Part shown: positions 25,014 to 33,252 of the stretch, in pieces | Layout: every line of letters starts with the position of its first letter | How positions within the stretch are numbered: the first letter of the stretch is position 1 | From: Bradyrhizobium sp. LHD-71 | GTDB taxonomy: Bacteria > Pseudomonadota > Alphaproteobacteria > Rhizobiales > Xanthobacteraceae | DNA: 47,296 bases | Direction: 5' to 3' | Assembly (NCBI RefSeq): GCF_031157255.1 | Contig: NZ_JAVIFX010000045.1 | Span: 1-47,296, forward strand | Program-made: the position numbers and the translations under genes | The notes under the pieces: generated by a model | What the model saw: the letters and a program-made list of their open reading frames with translations, nothing else | Database searches by the model: none | What the model was told of the DNA's origin: nothing

Positions 25014-27557
25014 TCACCATGTGACGCGCAGGCCGAGATTGCCGCCAACGCTGCGCTCCTTGTTGCCGCTGATGTTGGTGGTGTAGGCGGCCGTCGCGTA
25101 CACATCGACCGCAGCGGTGAGCTTGCCGACAATGCCACCGCCGACTTCCAGCGCGGTCGAGCGGAAGTCGGTCAGGATCGGATGGATGCCGGCGAAGGTG
25201 AGCGTGTCGGAGCCGGAGAAGCGGTGCCAGACATTGGCGTTCAGGTAGGGCCGCCACAGCGCCGCGCCGATCGCGAAGCGGCCCTGCAGCCGCGCCCCGA
25301 TACGCCCGGTGACGGCATCGCTGTCGGCAAAATCCACGGTCGAGAAGACATCACGCCCGCCGTCGAGCGACTGGTGCTGCCAGACGATCTGCGCCTGCGG
25401 CTCGAGGGTCAGGTTGGCGAATAGCGGCACCGGATAACCGGCTTCCAGTGAGCCGGTGAAGGCGGCGCCATCCGCGCTGAGCCCGAAGCCACGATGCGAG
25501 CGCGCGCTGGTGTCGTACAGCGTGCCCATGGCGACCGCGTCGAGATACCAGCCGGTGGGACCGATGTGGGTCCAGTAGCCGCCGAAGCTGGTGCTGTCGA
25601 TGCCGAGCCTGCCGGCGGCGAAGTTGGGCTGGCCGAGCGCGAAGCCGCTGACGTCGCCGCTGGCGCGGGTGTAGCCGGCGAACAGGCCGAAGTGATCGCG
25701 ATGGCCGCCGGCGCTTTCGAAGGCGTAGAGATCCTGTCCCGCCTGCAGGCCGACGATCGAACCGTCGAACTCGGGGCTGGCGCTGCCGCCAAAACCCTGC
25801 TTGCTGTGCTGGCCGAAGGTGCGTCCCCAGCCCGCCGGGAAACCGCCGGCGCCGCTGCCGCGCAGCAGCTCCTGTTCGCCCTGCCGCTCATGGAAGGTGC
25901 CGAGCATCGTCAGCGCGGCCTGGCGCATCACCCCGGGCATCGCCGCATAGACCGCGACCTCCGGCCGGAGCAGCGGCACCGGAGGCGGTGAAGGTGGCGG
26001 CGGCGTTGGCGTTGGCGGCGTGGGTGGCTCCGGCGTCGGCCTGAGATGGCTGCGCAGGAACCAGTCGTTCTCACTGCCGGCGGTCGCACCGCCGCGGAAC
26101 AGCAGGTATTCGAACGGCCCTGCGGCGACGACGTTACCGAGCGCGAACGCGCCGGGCACGGTGGTGCCGCCGTTCGCCGTCACCACCACCGGAATGCCGT
26201 CGCCGGTCGTCAACGCGCCGGGGCCGCCGGCATTGGCGACGCGGATCGACGAGTTGCCTGTCGCGCTCCCGCCATTGATGATGAGGCGATCCGTCGGCGA
26301 AGCGTCCGCGCCGAGGAAGGTGTTGAAGCCGAGCAACCCGCCCGCGCCGATGTAGTTGTCCACCGTCAGCGTCTTGAAGCCGCCGGCGCCGGGCGGTGCG
26401 AACAGGATCGAGCTGGCGTTGTTGGTCAGGCTGGTGACGTTGGAATCGCCGGTCAGATTCCAGGTGCTGCCGTTCGTCAGCGTCACGTTCGAGATGCCGC
26501 CGGCTTCCGTGAGCGCCGAACCGTTGAGCGTCGAGGCGCCGGCGGTCAGGTTGAGCGTGCCGCCGGCGAGCACTTCCAGCACCGCCGGGCCGCCGGTGAT
26601 GGACGAGCCCGTCACGGTCGCGTTCAAGGTCGTCGCACCGAACACGCCGCTGACGTTGATGCCGGCATCCTGGGCAGACGTCAGGGTGCTGTTTGTGATC
26701 ACCGCGGTGTTGATCCCGGTGAAGCCGGCGAAGAGCGCGCTGGCGTCCGTGCCGAGCGCCGTGACCGTGCTGTCCGTGAGGGTCAGGCCACCACCCAGCG
26801 TGACCGCGCCGTGCGCACCGGCGCCCGTCGTCGCGACCGAAGTGCCGGCGGCTGCGAGCGTTGAGCCGCCCCTTACAAACAGCCCGAGGGCGTTAGCGCC
26901 GGCGGTGGTGATGCTACTGTTTATGAGCGTTACGGCGCCGGCATCCGAGGCCAGGGCGCCATGCGAACCGACGCCGGATGTGGTGATGACAGTCCCGTCG
27001 GCTGTGATCATCGAGCCGGCAGTATTCAGCGCCAGGAGCCCGACGCCGTTGTCACCCGTGGTCGTCACGGAGCCGCCCGTGAGCATCAGCACGCCACCAA
27101 GCGAGACGAGGGCGCCGTGCGAATCGTTGCCGGATGTGGTGATGGCCGTGCCATCGGCCGTGATCGTCGAGCCGGCGTTGGAGGATTGCAGGCCGGCCGC
27201 ATTGGTCCCGGATGTCGCGATCGAGGACCCGCTGGCGATGTTGATCTGTCCGCCGGACAATGCCTGGGCGCCGGTGGCGTTGGCGCCACCGCTGATCAGC
27301 GTCACGGGGCCGATGCCCTGGATCGTGCCGCCGTTCAGCGCGCGCAAGGGCATGCCTGGAATCCCGCCGGTCGTGCCGGTGTCGATCGTTCCGCTTGCCG
27401 TCAGGGTGATCCCGTCGGCAACGACCTGCTGTGCAATGACGGGCGCCGGTGCGAGAAGCGCGATCGGCGTCATCGTCGAGGCCGCAACGACCGCCGTGGC
27501 AACGCGGCCGGGAAGACGAACCTCAGGCCGACGTCGTCGCGTGGTGTTGTTGCGCAT
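25014..27557 (-). CDS. Autotransporter (type Va) with repeat passenger
   Basis: This 847-residue surface protein has a signal peptide (ATAVVAASTMTPIALLAPAPVIA). The passenger of about 480 residues has imperfect ~40-residue repeats (TADGTAITTSGNDSHGAL, TADGTVITTSGVGSHGAL, TSVATTGAGAHGAVTL), as expected for a beta-helix. A Pro/Thr-rich linker (PTPEPPTPPTPTPPPPSPPP) follows. The C-terminal ~280-residue beta-barrel ends LGLRVTW with the terminal aromatic residue needed for BAM insertion. ATG 27557 follows gcggag. A likely adhesin or surface protein; the ligand is unknown. The repeats may let the passenger change length. Confidence 0.92.
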   Translation of the reverse strand: MRNNTTRRRRPEVRLPGRVATAVVAASTMTPIALLAPAPVIAQQVVADGITLTASGTIDTGTTGGIPGMPLRALNGGTIQGIGPVTLISGGANATGAQALSGGQINIASGSSIATSGTNAAGLQSSNAGSTITADGTAITTSGNDSHGALVSLGGVLMLTGGSVTTTGDNGVGLLALNTAGSMITADGTVITTSGVGSHGALASDAGAVTLINSSITTAGANALGLFVRGGSTLAAAGTSVATTGAGAHGAVTLGGGLTLTDSTVTALGTDASALFAGFTGINTAVITNSTLTSAQDAGINVSGVFGATTLNATVTGSSITGGPAVLEVLAGGTLNLTAGASTLNGSALTEAGGISNVTLTNGSTWNLTGDSNVTSLTNNASSILFAPPGAGGFKTLTVDNYIGAGGLLGFNTFLGADASPTDRLIINGGSATGNSSIRVANAGGPGALTTGDGIPVVVTANGGTTVPGAFALGNVVAAGPFEYLLFRGGATAGSENDWFLRSHLRPTPEPPTPPTPTPPPPSPPPVPLLRPEVAVYAAMPGVMRQAALTMLGTFHERQGEQELLRGSGAGGFPAGWGRTFGQHSKQGFGGSASPEFDGSIVGLQAGQDLYAFESAGGHRDHFGLFAGYTRASGDVSGFALGQPNFAAGRLGIDSTSFGGYWTHIGPTGWYLDAVAMGTLYDTSARSHRGFGLSADGAAFTGSLEAGYPVPLFANLTLEPQAQIVWQHQSLDGGRDVFSTVDFADSDAVTGRIGARLQGRFAIGAALWRPYLNANVWHRFSGSDTLTFAGIHPILTDFRSTALEVGGGIVGKLTAAVDVYATAAYTTNISGNKERSVGGNLGLRVTW

Positions 27558-27942
27558 CGCTTACTCCGCACCTCTTGGCGACGTTCTCGGAAGGATCAGC
27601 CTTGGAAGGATCAGCGGCCTGCCCTCACCATGCGACGTGCGCACTCAGCGTGACGGCGTCGTCCTGGACGCTCATGGCTGGCGCGAATGCAGACTCAAGT
27701 GCTTACACGCTAAGGTCGCGGCCTGATGATAGTCAACCGAAGGCGCGGGATCGGCGTATTTTCGAAAGCCTGATGTTGTCTGGATGTTGTAGAGACGCAA
27801 CGAATGGAACTTGAGGCGCGCATCGCCCGAGCCGCGCTCGGCAATCAGCCGGCACGCGTGTGAAACGAGAATGCGCGCCGCCGCGCGCGACCGCAGCGGC
27901 GAGCGCGACATCCTCCGCGATGAGAACGTCCGCGTAACGCGA
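27558..27942. other. Gap upstream of the autotransporter with a relic end
   Basis: No intact gene lies in this 385-bp stretch, which should carry the autotransporter promoter. Positions 27625-27675 leftward encode SVQDDAVTLSAHVAW and a stop. The bases after that stop resemble those after the autotransporter stop at 25014, so this could be the relic end of a second barrel. Confidence 0.4.
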
Positions 27943-28440
27943 TCAGGCGAGCTTCAATGCGCTCGAGATTTCGCCGAGCGTCGCCTTCTCGGCGTCGCTG
28001 ACCGTCACCCCGCCCATGCCAAGGAAGCCGCCTTCGCTCGCGGCCTCGGCGACTTTCTGGCTCAGCTGGTGCAGCCAGGTCTTGAACGCCGGCGCATCGG
28101 CGGGCGCCTTTGCCGCGAGAATGCTGTCGGCCTTGCCGAGGATCGCCAGGCTGGCGGTCTTGATGTCCGCAGGCGACTTGCCGGTCATTTGCGCCCGCAA
28201 TCCGTCGCTCGCCAGGTTCCGGCCCTCGCTGGTGGCGAGATCGTCGACGACCGCCTTGACCAGCGGGTTGGAGGCTGAGTCGAGCTTCGCTTCCGCAAGC
28301 ATCCGCCCGCTGGCGAAGCTCTCCTTGAGCATGCCGAGGAGGCCGCTCGGCTCCGCCGCGGTGACGGCAAGGCTCGCCGCCATCACGCTTTCCAGCAGCA
28401 CTTTCCATTCGTCAGGGGTGAATGTCGACTTGTCAGCCAT
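27943..28440 (-). CDS. Conserved hypothetical protein, helical
   Basis: This 165-residue soluble protein is Ala-rich and mostly helical, starting MADKSTFTPDEWKVLLESVM and ending GGVTVSDAEKATLGEISSAL. There is no signal, TM segment or known motif. The FTPDEW…LL opening and the GFLGMGGVTVSDAE region remind me of a Hyphomicrobiales family of unknown function. ATG 28440 is chosen because gaggatcg precedes it and upstream codons look non-coding. It stands alone between the autotransporter and the PNPOx-like gene. Confidence 0.72.
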   Translation of the reverse strand: MADKSTFTPDEWKVLLESVMAASLAVTAAEPSGLLGMLKESFASGRMLAEAKLDSASNPLVKAVVDDLATSEGRNLASDGLRAQMTGKSPADIKTASLAILGKADSILAAKAPADAPAFKTWLHQLSQKVAEAASEGGFLGMGGVTVSDAEKATLGEISSALKLA

Positions 28441-28655
28441 GTGCGCGATCCTCGTTGATGGACAACCGGAGAAATCCGTGACCCATCTGCGTATGTCCAC
28501 GCCCAGTATTTTTCTATTGGGGTTTCCGGCAGGATCGCGCCGGGGAATCCCCTCGGACCGCCCGCCTTCGCCCCGCGGCCACGCCCGGGGGCCGAGACCA
28601 CACACTTACGACGGCGGATGGCGCGGGCAATCGATCGCCGCAGGGACTTTTTCGA

Positions 28656-29402
28656 TCACTCCTGCCGGGAGTAGTGCCGCTGCGCCCCGGTCAGCGCGTC
28701 TTCGAGCAGACGCCCCTCGCTGTAGCCCTGCAAGGATGCCGGGCGCGCAACGCCGTTGCGTAGCCGCGGACAGGCTTCCGGCGCGCCCAGCACGGTGCGA
28801 ACCGGGATGCGCTCGGCGTAGATCGGCAGTTCGTAATCCTCCTCGTCGTCGGCGACGCCCTTGGCACGAATCTTGGCGGAGGCCTGCTCGATCTCCATGG
28901 CGATCACCGAGGTCGCCTTGATCTCCTGCGCGGTGCTGGCGCGCAGGCCCGCGGTGCGATCCGGGAAGAACCGGTCCACCATCGCGACCAGAGCGCGCTC
29001 CTTCTGCTGGCCGTCGGTCACGAGGCGGGCGGTGCCGAAGGCCATGACGGCGCGGTAGTCCGCCGAATGATTAAACCCGCACCGTGCGAGCACCAGGCTG
29101 TCGAGATGGGCGACGGTGAGACACACCTTCAGCCCCGCCGCCTGGCTCTCCAGCATGCGGCTCGCGCTGCTACCGTGCCAGTAGAGCGTCGTCCCCTCGC
29201 GCCAGAAGAACGTCGGCGTGCAATAGGGCTGTCCGTCGACGACATACGCGACATGGCAGAGCATCGACGCGTCCAGCACGGCGTGGACGGTGGCCTGGTC
29301 GTAAAAGCCACGATCATGCCGGCGCTTGACCCGGTTCCGCGCCGACAGGGGATAGCTGGTCGCGGCGCCTTCGCTCACGTGTGCCTCCGAAAGTTCGCGC
29401 AT
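28656..29402 (-). CDS. Pyridoxamine 5'-phosphate oxidase-like flavoprotein
   Basis: This 248-residue protein has the split-barrel FMN-binding fold: a YDQATVHAVLDASMLCHVAYVVDGQPYCTPTFFWREG opening, LYWHGSSASRML, KVCLTVAHLDSLVLAR and the SADYRAVMAFGTARLV region. This subgroup (FMN-binding split barrel, 'PPOX family') is broader than PdxH, and heme or other flavin cofactors are possible. It is divergent from a MocR regulator with about 50 bp between starts, a common arrangement in which the MocR controls its neighbour and itself. ATG 29402 lacks a good ribosome site; an ATG at 29429 would add nine residues. Confidence 0.85.
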   Translation of the reverse strand: MRELSEAHVSEGAATSYPLSARNRVKRRHDRGFYDQATVHAVLDASMLCHVAYVVDGQPYCTPTFFWREGTTLYWHGSSASRMLESQAAGLKVCLTVAHLDSLVLARCGFNHSADYRAVMAFGTARLVTDGQQKERALVAMVDRFFPDRTAGLRASTAQEIKATSVIAMEIEQASAKIRAKGVADDEEDYELPIYAERIPVRTVLGAPEACPRLRNGVARPASLQGYSEGRLLEDALTGAQRHYSRQE

Positions 29403-29452
29403 GGACGAGGTCAGTTGTAGCGAAAGCATTGGTCTGCGATAGTGCCAATTCC
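29403..29452. promoter_or_regulatory. Divergent MocR / flavoprotein control region
   Basis: The 50-bp gap must hold both promoters. On the plus strand ttgtag (29415-29420) and atagtg (29439-29444), 18 bp apart, form a candidate sigma-70-like pair that would start transcription at or near the MocR ATG. This could make the MocR mRNA leaderless, consistent with the absence of a ribosome site. Confidence 0.4.
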
Positions 29453-30904
29453 ATGCAAAAAATTCCGACCAATTCAACCGCGGGACAGCGGACAAGCGAT
29501 CTGCCGCTCGATCTTTCGGAAGCCCACGTCACGCCGGGCGCCTCGGCGCAGGACCGGCTCTATCAGGCGCTGCGCGAGACAATCGCGAAAGGACTTGCGA
29601 AACCCGGAGAGGCACTACCGCCGTCGCGCACGCTGGCGCGCCAGACCGGCTTTCGCCGCAACGCCGTCATCAACGCCTACGAGCGGCTGATCGCCGACGG
29701 CTTCGTCATTGCGCGGGTCGGCTCAGGCACGTTCGTCGCTCCACGCATTCCTCAGCCGGCAGCAGCTGCGCGCAAGACGAAGTTCGCCGTCGAACGCCTG
29801 CAAACGGGTGCGTTGGCGCTCGGATGCACACACATCGACAGCCGCGCGTTGCGGCGGTTTCGCTCGTTCGTCGGCAGGCGGATGCGGGCATTCGGAGCGG
29901 AGCACCTGCACTATGGCGACCCGCGCGGCAGCGGCGAATTGCGCGCTGCGATCGCCGATCATCTGCTGACTGCGCGCGGTCTGCGCTGCGATCCCGAGCA
30001 GATCATGTTGACGACGGGAACGCAGCACGGTTTGCGGATCGTGCTGAGCGCCATTCTGAGGGCGGGAGATCGGGTGTGGTGCGAGGATCCGGGCTATCCC
30101 GCCGCCCACAATGCCATCACCCATTGCGGAGCCCGACCTGTCTCGGTGCCGGTCGACAAGTCCGGTATCGTTGTCACAAGGGGCCGTGCGACCGCGCCGG
30201 ACGCCCGCGCCGCCTACGTGATGCCGTCGCATCAGTTTCCACTCGGCATGCAGATGTCGATGCCGCGCCGGCTCGAGCTGCTCGACTGGGCAAAGGATGC
30301 CAACGCGTGGATCGTGGAGGACGACTATGACAGCGAGTTCAGATACGACGGCGCGCCGCTCCTGTCGCTCGCAGGCATCGACCACCTGCGGCGCGTGATC
30401 TACATGGGCACCTTCGCCAAGACGCTGTTTCCAGGCCTTCGCATCGGTTACTGCGCGCTGCCGGAGGCATTGATCGCTCCCGTCACAAAGGCCCGCACAG
30501 CGATCGACCGTTTCCCGTCCACGCTGATGGAGGGGGCGATCGCCGACATGCTGAACTCCGGCGCATTCTCGGCCAATGTTCGCAAAGTCCGCGGCATCTA
30601 CCGAGAGGCGCGTGATGCACTAGCGCGAACGTTGTCGGAAGCCTCGGAAGGCCGGCTGCAGGTGCCGGTGCCGTCGCAGGGGCTGCATCTCGTTGCGCGA
30701 TTTGGCCCGGCAGTCGATGCCGCTGTGGCTGCGCGCGCCAAGGCGCGCGCAGGCGTCGATGGCTGGCTGTTGGCGGACACCTGTTTCCGCATCCGGCCGA
30801 TGGCCGGTTATGTTCTTGGCTTTGCCGGCCATCCGCTCGACCAGATGGTCGACGCAGCGGACAAGCTGGCGAAGGCCTCGCTGGCGGCACTGCGGAAGCG
30901 TTGA
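29453..30904 (+). CDS. MocR-family (GntR + aminotransferase-like) regulator
   Basis: This 483-residue protein has an N-terminal GntR winged helix (LYQALRETIAKGLAKPGEALPPSRTLARQTG, about 40-105). It is joined to a fold-type I aminotransferase-like domain, where PLP would bind Lys323 in GTFAKTLFPGLRIGY. These regulators sense PLP or an amino-acid derivative. The divergent PNPOx-like gene suggests a pyridoxal or flavin-linked role; PdxR-like action is an inference. ATG 29453 is used; an upstream in-frame GTG at 29381 would overlap the divergent gene. The acetyltransferase gene follows. Confidence 0.9.
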   Translation: MQKIPTNSTAGQRTSDLPLDLSEAHVTPGASAQDRLYQALRETIAKGLAKPGEALPPSRTLARQTGFRRNAVINAYERLIADGFVIARVGSGTFVAPRIPQPAAAARKTKFAVERLQTGALALGCTHIDSRALRRFRSFVGRRMRAFGAEHLHYGDPRGSGELRAAIADHLLTARGLRCDPEQIMLTTGTQHGLRIVLSAILRAGDRVWCEDPGYPAAHNAITHCGARPVSVPVDKSGIVVTRGRATAPDARAAYVMPSHQFPLGMQMSMPRRLELLDWAKDANAWIVEDDYDSEFRYDGAPLLSLAGIDHLRRVIYMGTFAKTLFPGLRIGYCALPEALIAPVTKARTAIDRFPSTLMEGAIADMLNSGAFSANVRKVRGIYREARDALARTLSEASEGRLQVPVPSQGLHLVARFGPAVDAAVAARAKARAGVDGWLLADTCFRIRPMAGYVLGFAGHPLDQMVDAADKLAKASLAALRKR

Positions 30905-30966
30905 TGTGTTCCGGTCAGCAGATGCACGGCCAAGCACCATGCAGCAAAACAACAAGGATATTTGCA

Positions 30967-31599
30967 ATGAAGTATCTCGTCATGGTCGGAGGCGGGCCGG
31001 GCTCCCTTCCGCGCAACTATATCGAGGCTATCGAAGCGCAGGGCCGCGCGCTAACGGGCTATATCGACATCGCGGATGAATCCGCGCCGCTGATGCATCC
31101 GCGGCCACGGCTGGGCGACGACCGGTTGCTCGACGATCCTGCATTCATCGCGGCCCATGACTTTGTGATCGCCGTGCGCGGTCCGCGAAGGCTCGCCACA
31201 TGCGAAAAGCTGCTGAAACGAGACGCCAGCCTTCCGGTGATCGTTCACCCTGCGGCGGCTGTATCCGTCACAGCGACGATCGGTGTCGGCACGATCGTCT
31301 CGGCCGGGGCAATCATACAGCAGGACGCGCGCGTCGGCCGCTTCTGCATCCTGAACACGTCGTGCTCGATCGACCATGACAGCGTGATCGGCGATCACGT
31401 TTCCGTTTCGCCGGGCGCCCGCACCGCCGGCAACGTGACCATCGAAGACAACGTGTTCGTCGGTCTCGGTGCGTTGATCATTGGGGGCGTGACTGTCGGC
31501 GCGGGCGCAACTCTGGGCGCGGGCGCGGTCGTGCTGCGCAATGTCGCCGGAGGCTCGACCGTCGTTGGAAATCCGGCAAAGCCATTGGTGCGCGTTTAG
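30967..31599 (+). CDS. NeuD-type (left-handed beta-helix) acyltransferase
   Basis: This 210-residue protein has a PglD/NeuD layout: an N-terminal small Rossmann-like domain (YLVMVGGGPGSLPRNYIEAIEAQG, with FVIAVRGPRRLATCEKLL) and hexapeptide repeats (VGVGTIVSAGAIIQQ, CSIDHDSVIGDHVSVSPGA, FVGLGALIIGGVTVGAGATLGAGAVV). Such enzymes add acetyl or another acyl from CoA to a sugar or amino sugar. ATG 30967 follows aaggat. It lies 62 bp after the MocR stop, so transcription may be shared. There are no glycan genes around it, so the acceptor is unknown. Confidence 0.85.
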   Translation: MKYLVMVGGGPGSLPRNYIEAIEAQGRALTGYIDIADESAPLMHPRPRLGDDRLLDDPAFIAAHDFVIAVRGPRRLATCEKLLKRDASLPVIVHPAAAVSVTATIGVGTIVSAGAIIQQDARVGRFCILNTSCSIDHDSVIGDHVSVSPGARTAGNVTIEDNVFVGLGALIIGGVTVGAGATLGAGAVVLRNVAGGSTVVGNPAKPLVRV

Positions 31600-31639
31600 T
31601 CAAACCTCGTTTCCGAGTCCGGGCATAGAGCTTCGGGGA

Positions 31640-31705
31640 GACCTCCCCGGATGTCGCTACGCGGCCGGACAAGTCCAGCCTCTTCGCTCATCCGGGCTAC
31701 GGCCG
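31640..31705. repeat. Partial 'gtagcccggatgagcg' repeat
   Basis: The right arm ctcatccgggctac and a diverged left part (ccccggatgtcgctacgc) are visible just before tRNA-Phe. Confidence 0.5.
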
Positions 31706-31741
31706 CCGGTGGCTGCGCCACGCGCAGCCGAAGGCGAAGCG

Positions 31742-31817
31742 TGGTGCCCAGGGGCGGAATCGAACCACCGACACTGCGATTTTCAGTCGCATGCTCTACC
31801 AACTGAGCTACCTGGGC
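31742..31817 (-). tRNA. tRNA-Phe (GAA)
   Basis: The minus strand folds as a 76-nt tRNA ending in an encoded CCA. The acceptor arm is GCCCAGG/CCTGGGC, with a D arm, the anticodon loop CTGAAAA (anticodon GAA) and a TTCGATT T loop. In related genomes tRNA-Phe follows yacG directly; here two Bug genes lie between them. Confidence 0.95.
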
Positions 31818-31963
31818 ATCCCCCGCCCCGGCGCGAGGCGCCGGGTCAGAGCGCGCGTTTATAGGGGGCGGCGGCGGCGGTGGCAAGCGGCGCACCGGGC
31901 CTGTCCAAGGGATTGGGGGATAAGGGAAAATGGGGGTACCCTGGCTCGAGCGAGGCGTATCTG

Positions 31964-32089
31964 CGTCATTGCGAGGCATAGCCGTTCGAAGAACGGCGTC
32001 GCTTCGCTCGCCTATGGCGACGAAGCAATCCAGCGCGGCGCCCGTGGCAGGCTCAGACTGGATTGCTTCGCTTCGTTCGCAATGACGGG
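31964..32089. repeat. 'cattgcgag…caatccag' repeat with nested 40-bp module
   Basis: The ends gcgtcattgcgag and ctggattgcttcg…cgcaatgacg match the family seen at 1421-1536. Positions 31977-32016 in the left arm are an inserted 40-bp module identical, in reverse complement, to 19159-19198. It ends about ten bases before the leftward Bug gene stop. Confidence 0.75.
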
Positions 32090-32098
32090 GGTGGCGGC

Positions 32099-33082
32099 TC
32101 AGTTGTCGAGCTTGATCCGCGCTTCGGCGATCACCGGGCCCCATTTGTCCATCTCGGACTTCAGGTGTTTTGCGAGGTCGTCGGCGGTCGAGCCGACGGG
32201 CTCGGCGCCGAGCTCGAGCAGGCGCGGGCGGACGCTGTCGTGCTTCAGCGCGGCGACGGTGTCGGCGTTGATGCGGGCGGCGACGTCCTTCGGCGTCTTC
32301 ACCGGCACGAAGAACGCGAACCACGAAAACACGTTGAAGCCCTTCACGCCCGATTCATCGATGGTCGGCAGCTCCGGCGCGATGGCGATGCGCTTCAGCG
32401 TGGTGACGCCGAGCGCGCGCACCGCGCCGCCCTTCACATGCGAGGAGATCGACGGCGCGTTGTCGAACACCACATCGACGCGGCCGGGGATGAGATCGTT
32501 CATCAAAGGGCCGGAACCACGATAGGGAATGTGCTGCATCTCGACGCCGGCGAGCTTCTTGAACAGCTCGGCCGACAGATGCAGCGTGGTGCCGTTGCCG
32601 GACGACGCGTAGGTGACCTTGCCGGGGTTCGCCTTGCAGTGGGCGATGAACTCCTGAACCGATTTGGCCGGCGAATTGTTCGGCACGCACATCATGTTCG
32701 GCTGCGTGAGCAGCAGCGTCACTGGCTGGAAGTCGGCGACCGGATCGTAGGTCAGCGACGGATAGAGAAACTTGTTGGTCGCCTGGCCCGGGCCGACGAT
32801 GAAGATGGTGTAGCCGTCCGGCTCGCTCTTGGCGACGAGGTCGGCGGCGACATTGCCGCCGGCGCCGGGCTTGTTCTCCACCACCACCGGCTGGCCCCAC
32901 ACCTCGCTCAGACGATTGGCGAGCAGCCGCGCGGTGATGTCGGTGGAGCCCGCCGGCGCGAACGGGACGACGATGCGCACGGCACGGTTCGGCCAGTCCT
33001 GGCCGAAAGCCTGCGAGGTGCCGACCGCGGGTGCTGCGAGCGCAGCCGCGGTGGCTCCGATGAATTGACGCCGATTGAGCAT
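32099..33082 (-). CDS. Bug-family solute-binding protein, Tat signal (paralogue 1)
   Basis: This 327-residue periplasmic receptor has a twin-arginine signal (LNRRQFIGATAAALAAPAVG) followed by the Bug signature DWPNRAVRIVVPFAPAGSTDITA. EPDGYTIFIVGPGQATNKF and TLHLSAELFKKLAG follow. ATG 33082 follows aagaggaaac; a longer start at 33163 adds residues encoded partly by a repeat. It is a close paralogue of the next gene upstream (33253-34236): both share VGPGQATNKF and GTTLHL. Presumably a duplicated pair with different ligands; no TctA/B genes are present. Confidence 0.92.
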   Translation of the reverse strand: MLNRRQFIGATAAALAAPAVGTSQAFGQDWPNRAVRIVVPFAPAGSTDITARLLANRLSEVWGQPVVVENKPGAGGNVAADLVAKSEPDGYTIFIVGPGQATNKFLYPSLTYDPVADFQPVTLLLTQPNMMCVPNNSPAKSVQEFIAHCKANPGKVTYASSGNGTTLHLSAELFKKLAGVEMQHIPYRGSGPLMNDLIPGRVDVVFDNAPSISSHVKGGAVRALGVTTLKRIAIAPELPTIDESGVKGFNVFSWFAFFVPVKTPKDVAARINADTVAALKHDSVRPRLLELGAEPVGSTADDLAKHLKSEMDKWGPVIAEARIKLDN

Positions 33083-33151
33083 GAACGTTTCCTCTTGGGT
33101 TGATGAGTTCAGCCCGATTGATCGGGTCTTCTGGATTTGCGTCAGTGGCCC

Positions 33152-33235
33152 GGTAGCCCGCATGAGCGAAGCGATATGCGGGGAGACTTGCCGCAGCGTC
33201 GGCCCCGGGTGTCGCTTCGCTCACCCGGGCTACAG
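33152..33235. repeat. 'gtagccc' palindromic repeat between paralogous Bug genes
   Basis: The left arm ggtagcccgcatgagcgaag and right arm gcttcgctcacccgggctac form an imperfect palindrome. It fills the gap between the stop of one Bug gene and the start of the other. Confidence 0.7.
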
Positions 33236-33252
33236 CTCATTCGCTACAGAAC

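Noticed and set aside
26356-27726. 456-codon rightward frame antisense to the autotransporter
   Set aside because: Low-complexity Val/Ala/Pro composition with no motif; the leftward frame has signal peptide, repeats, linker and barrel.
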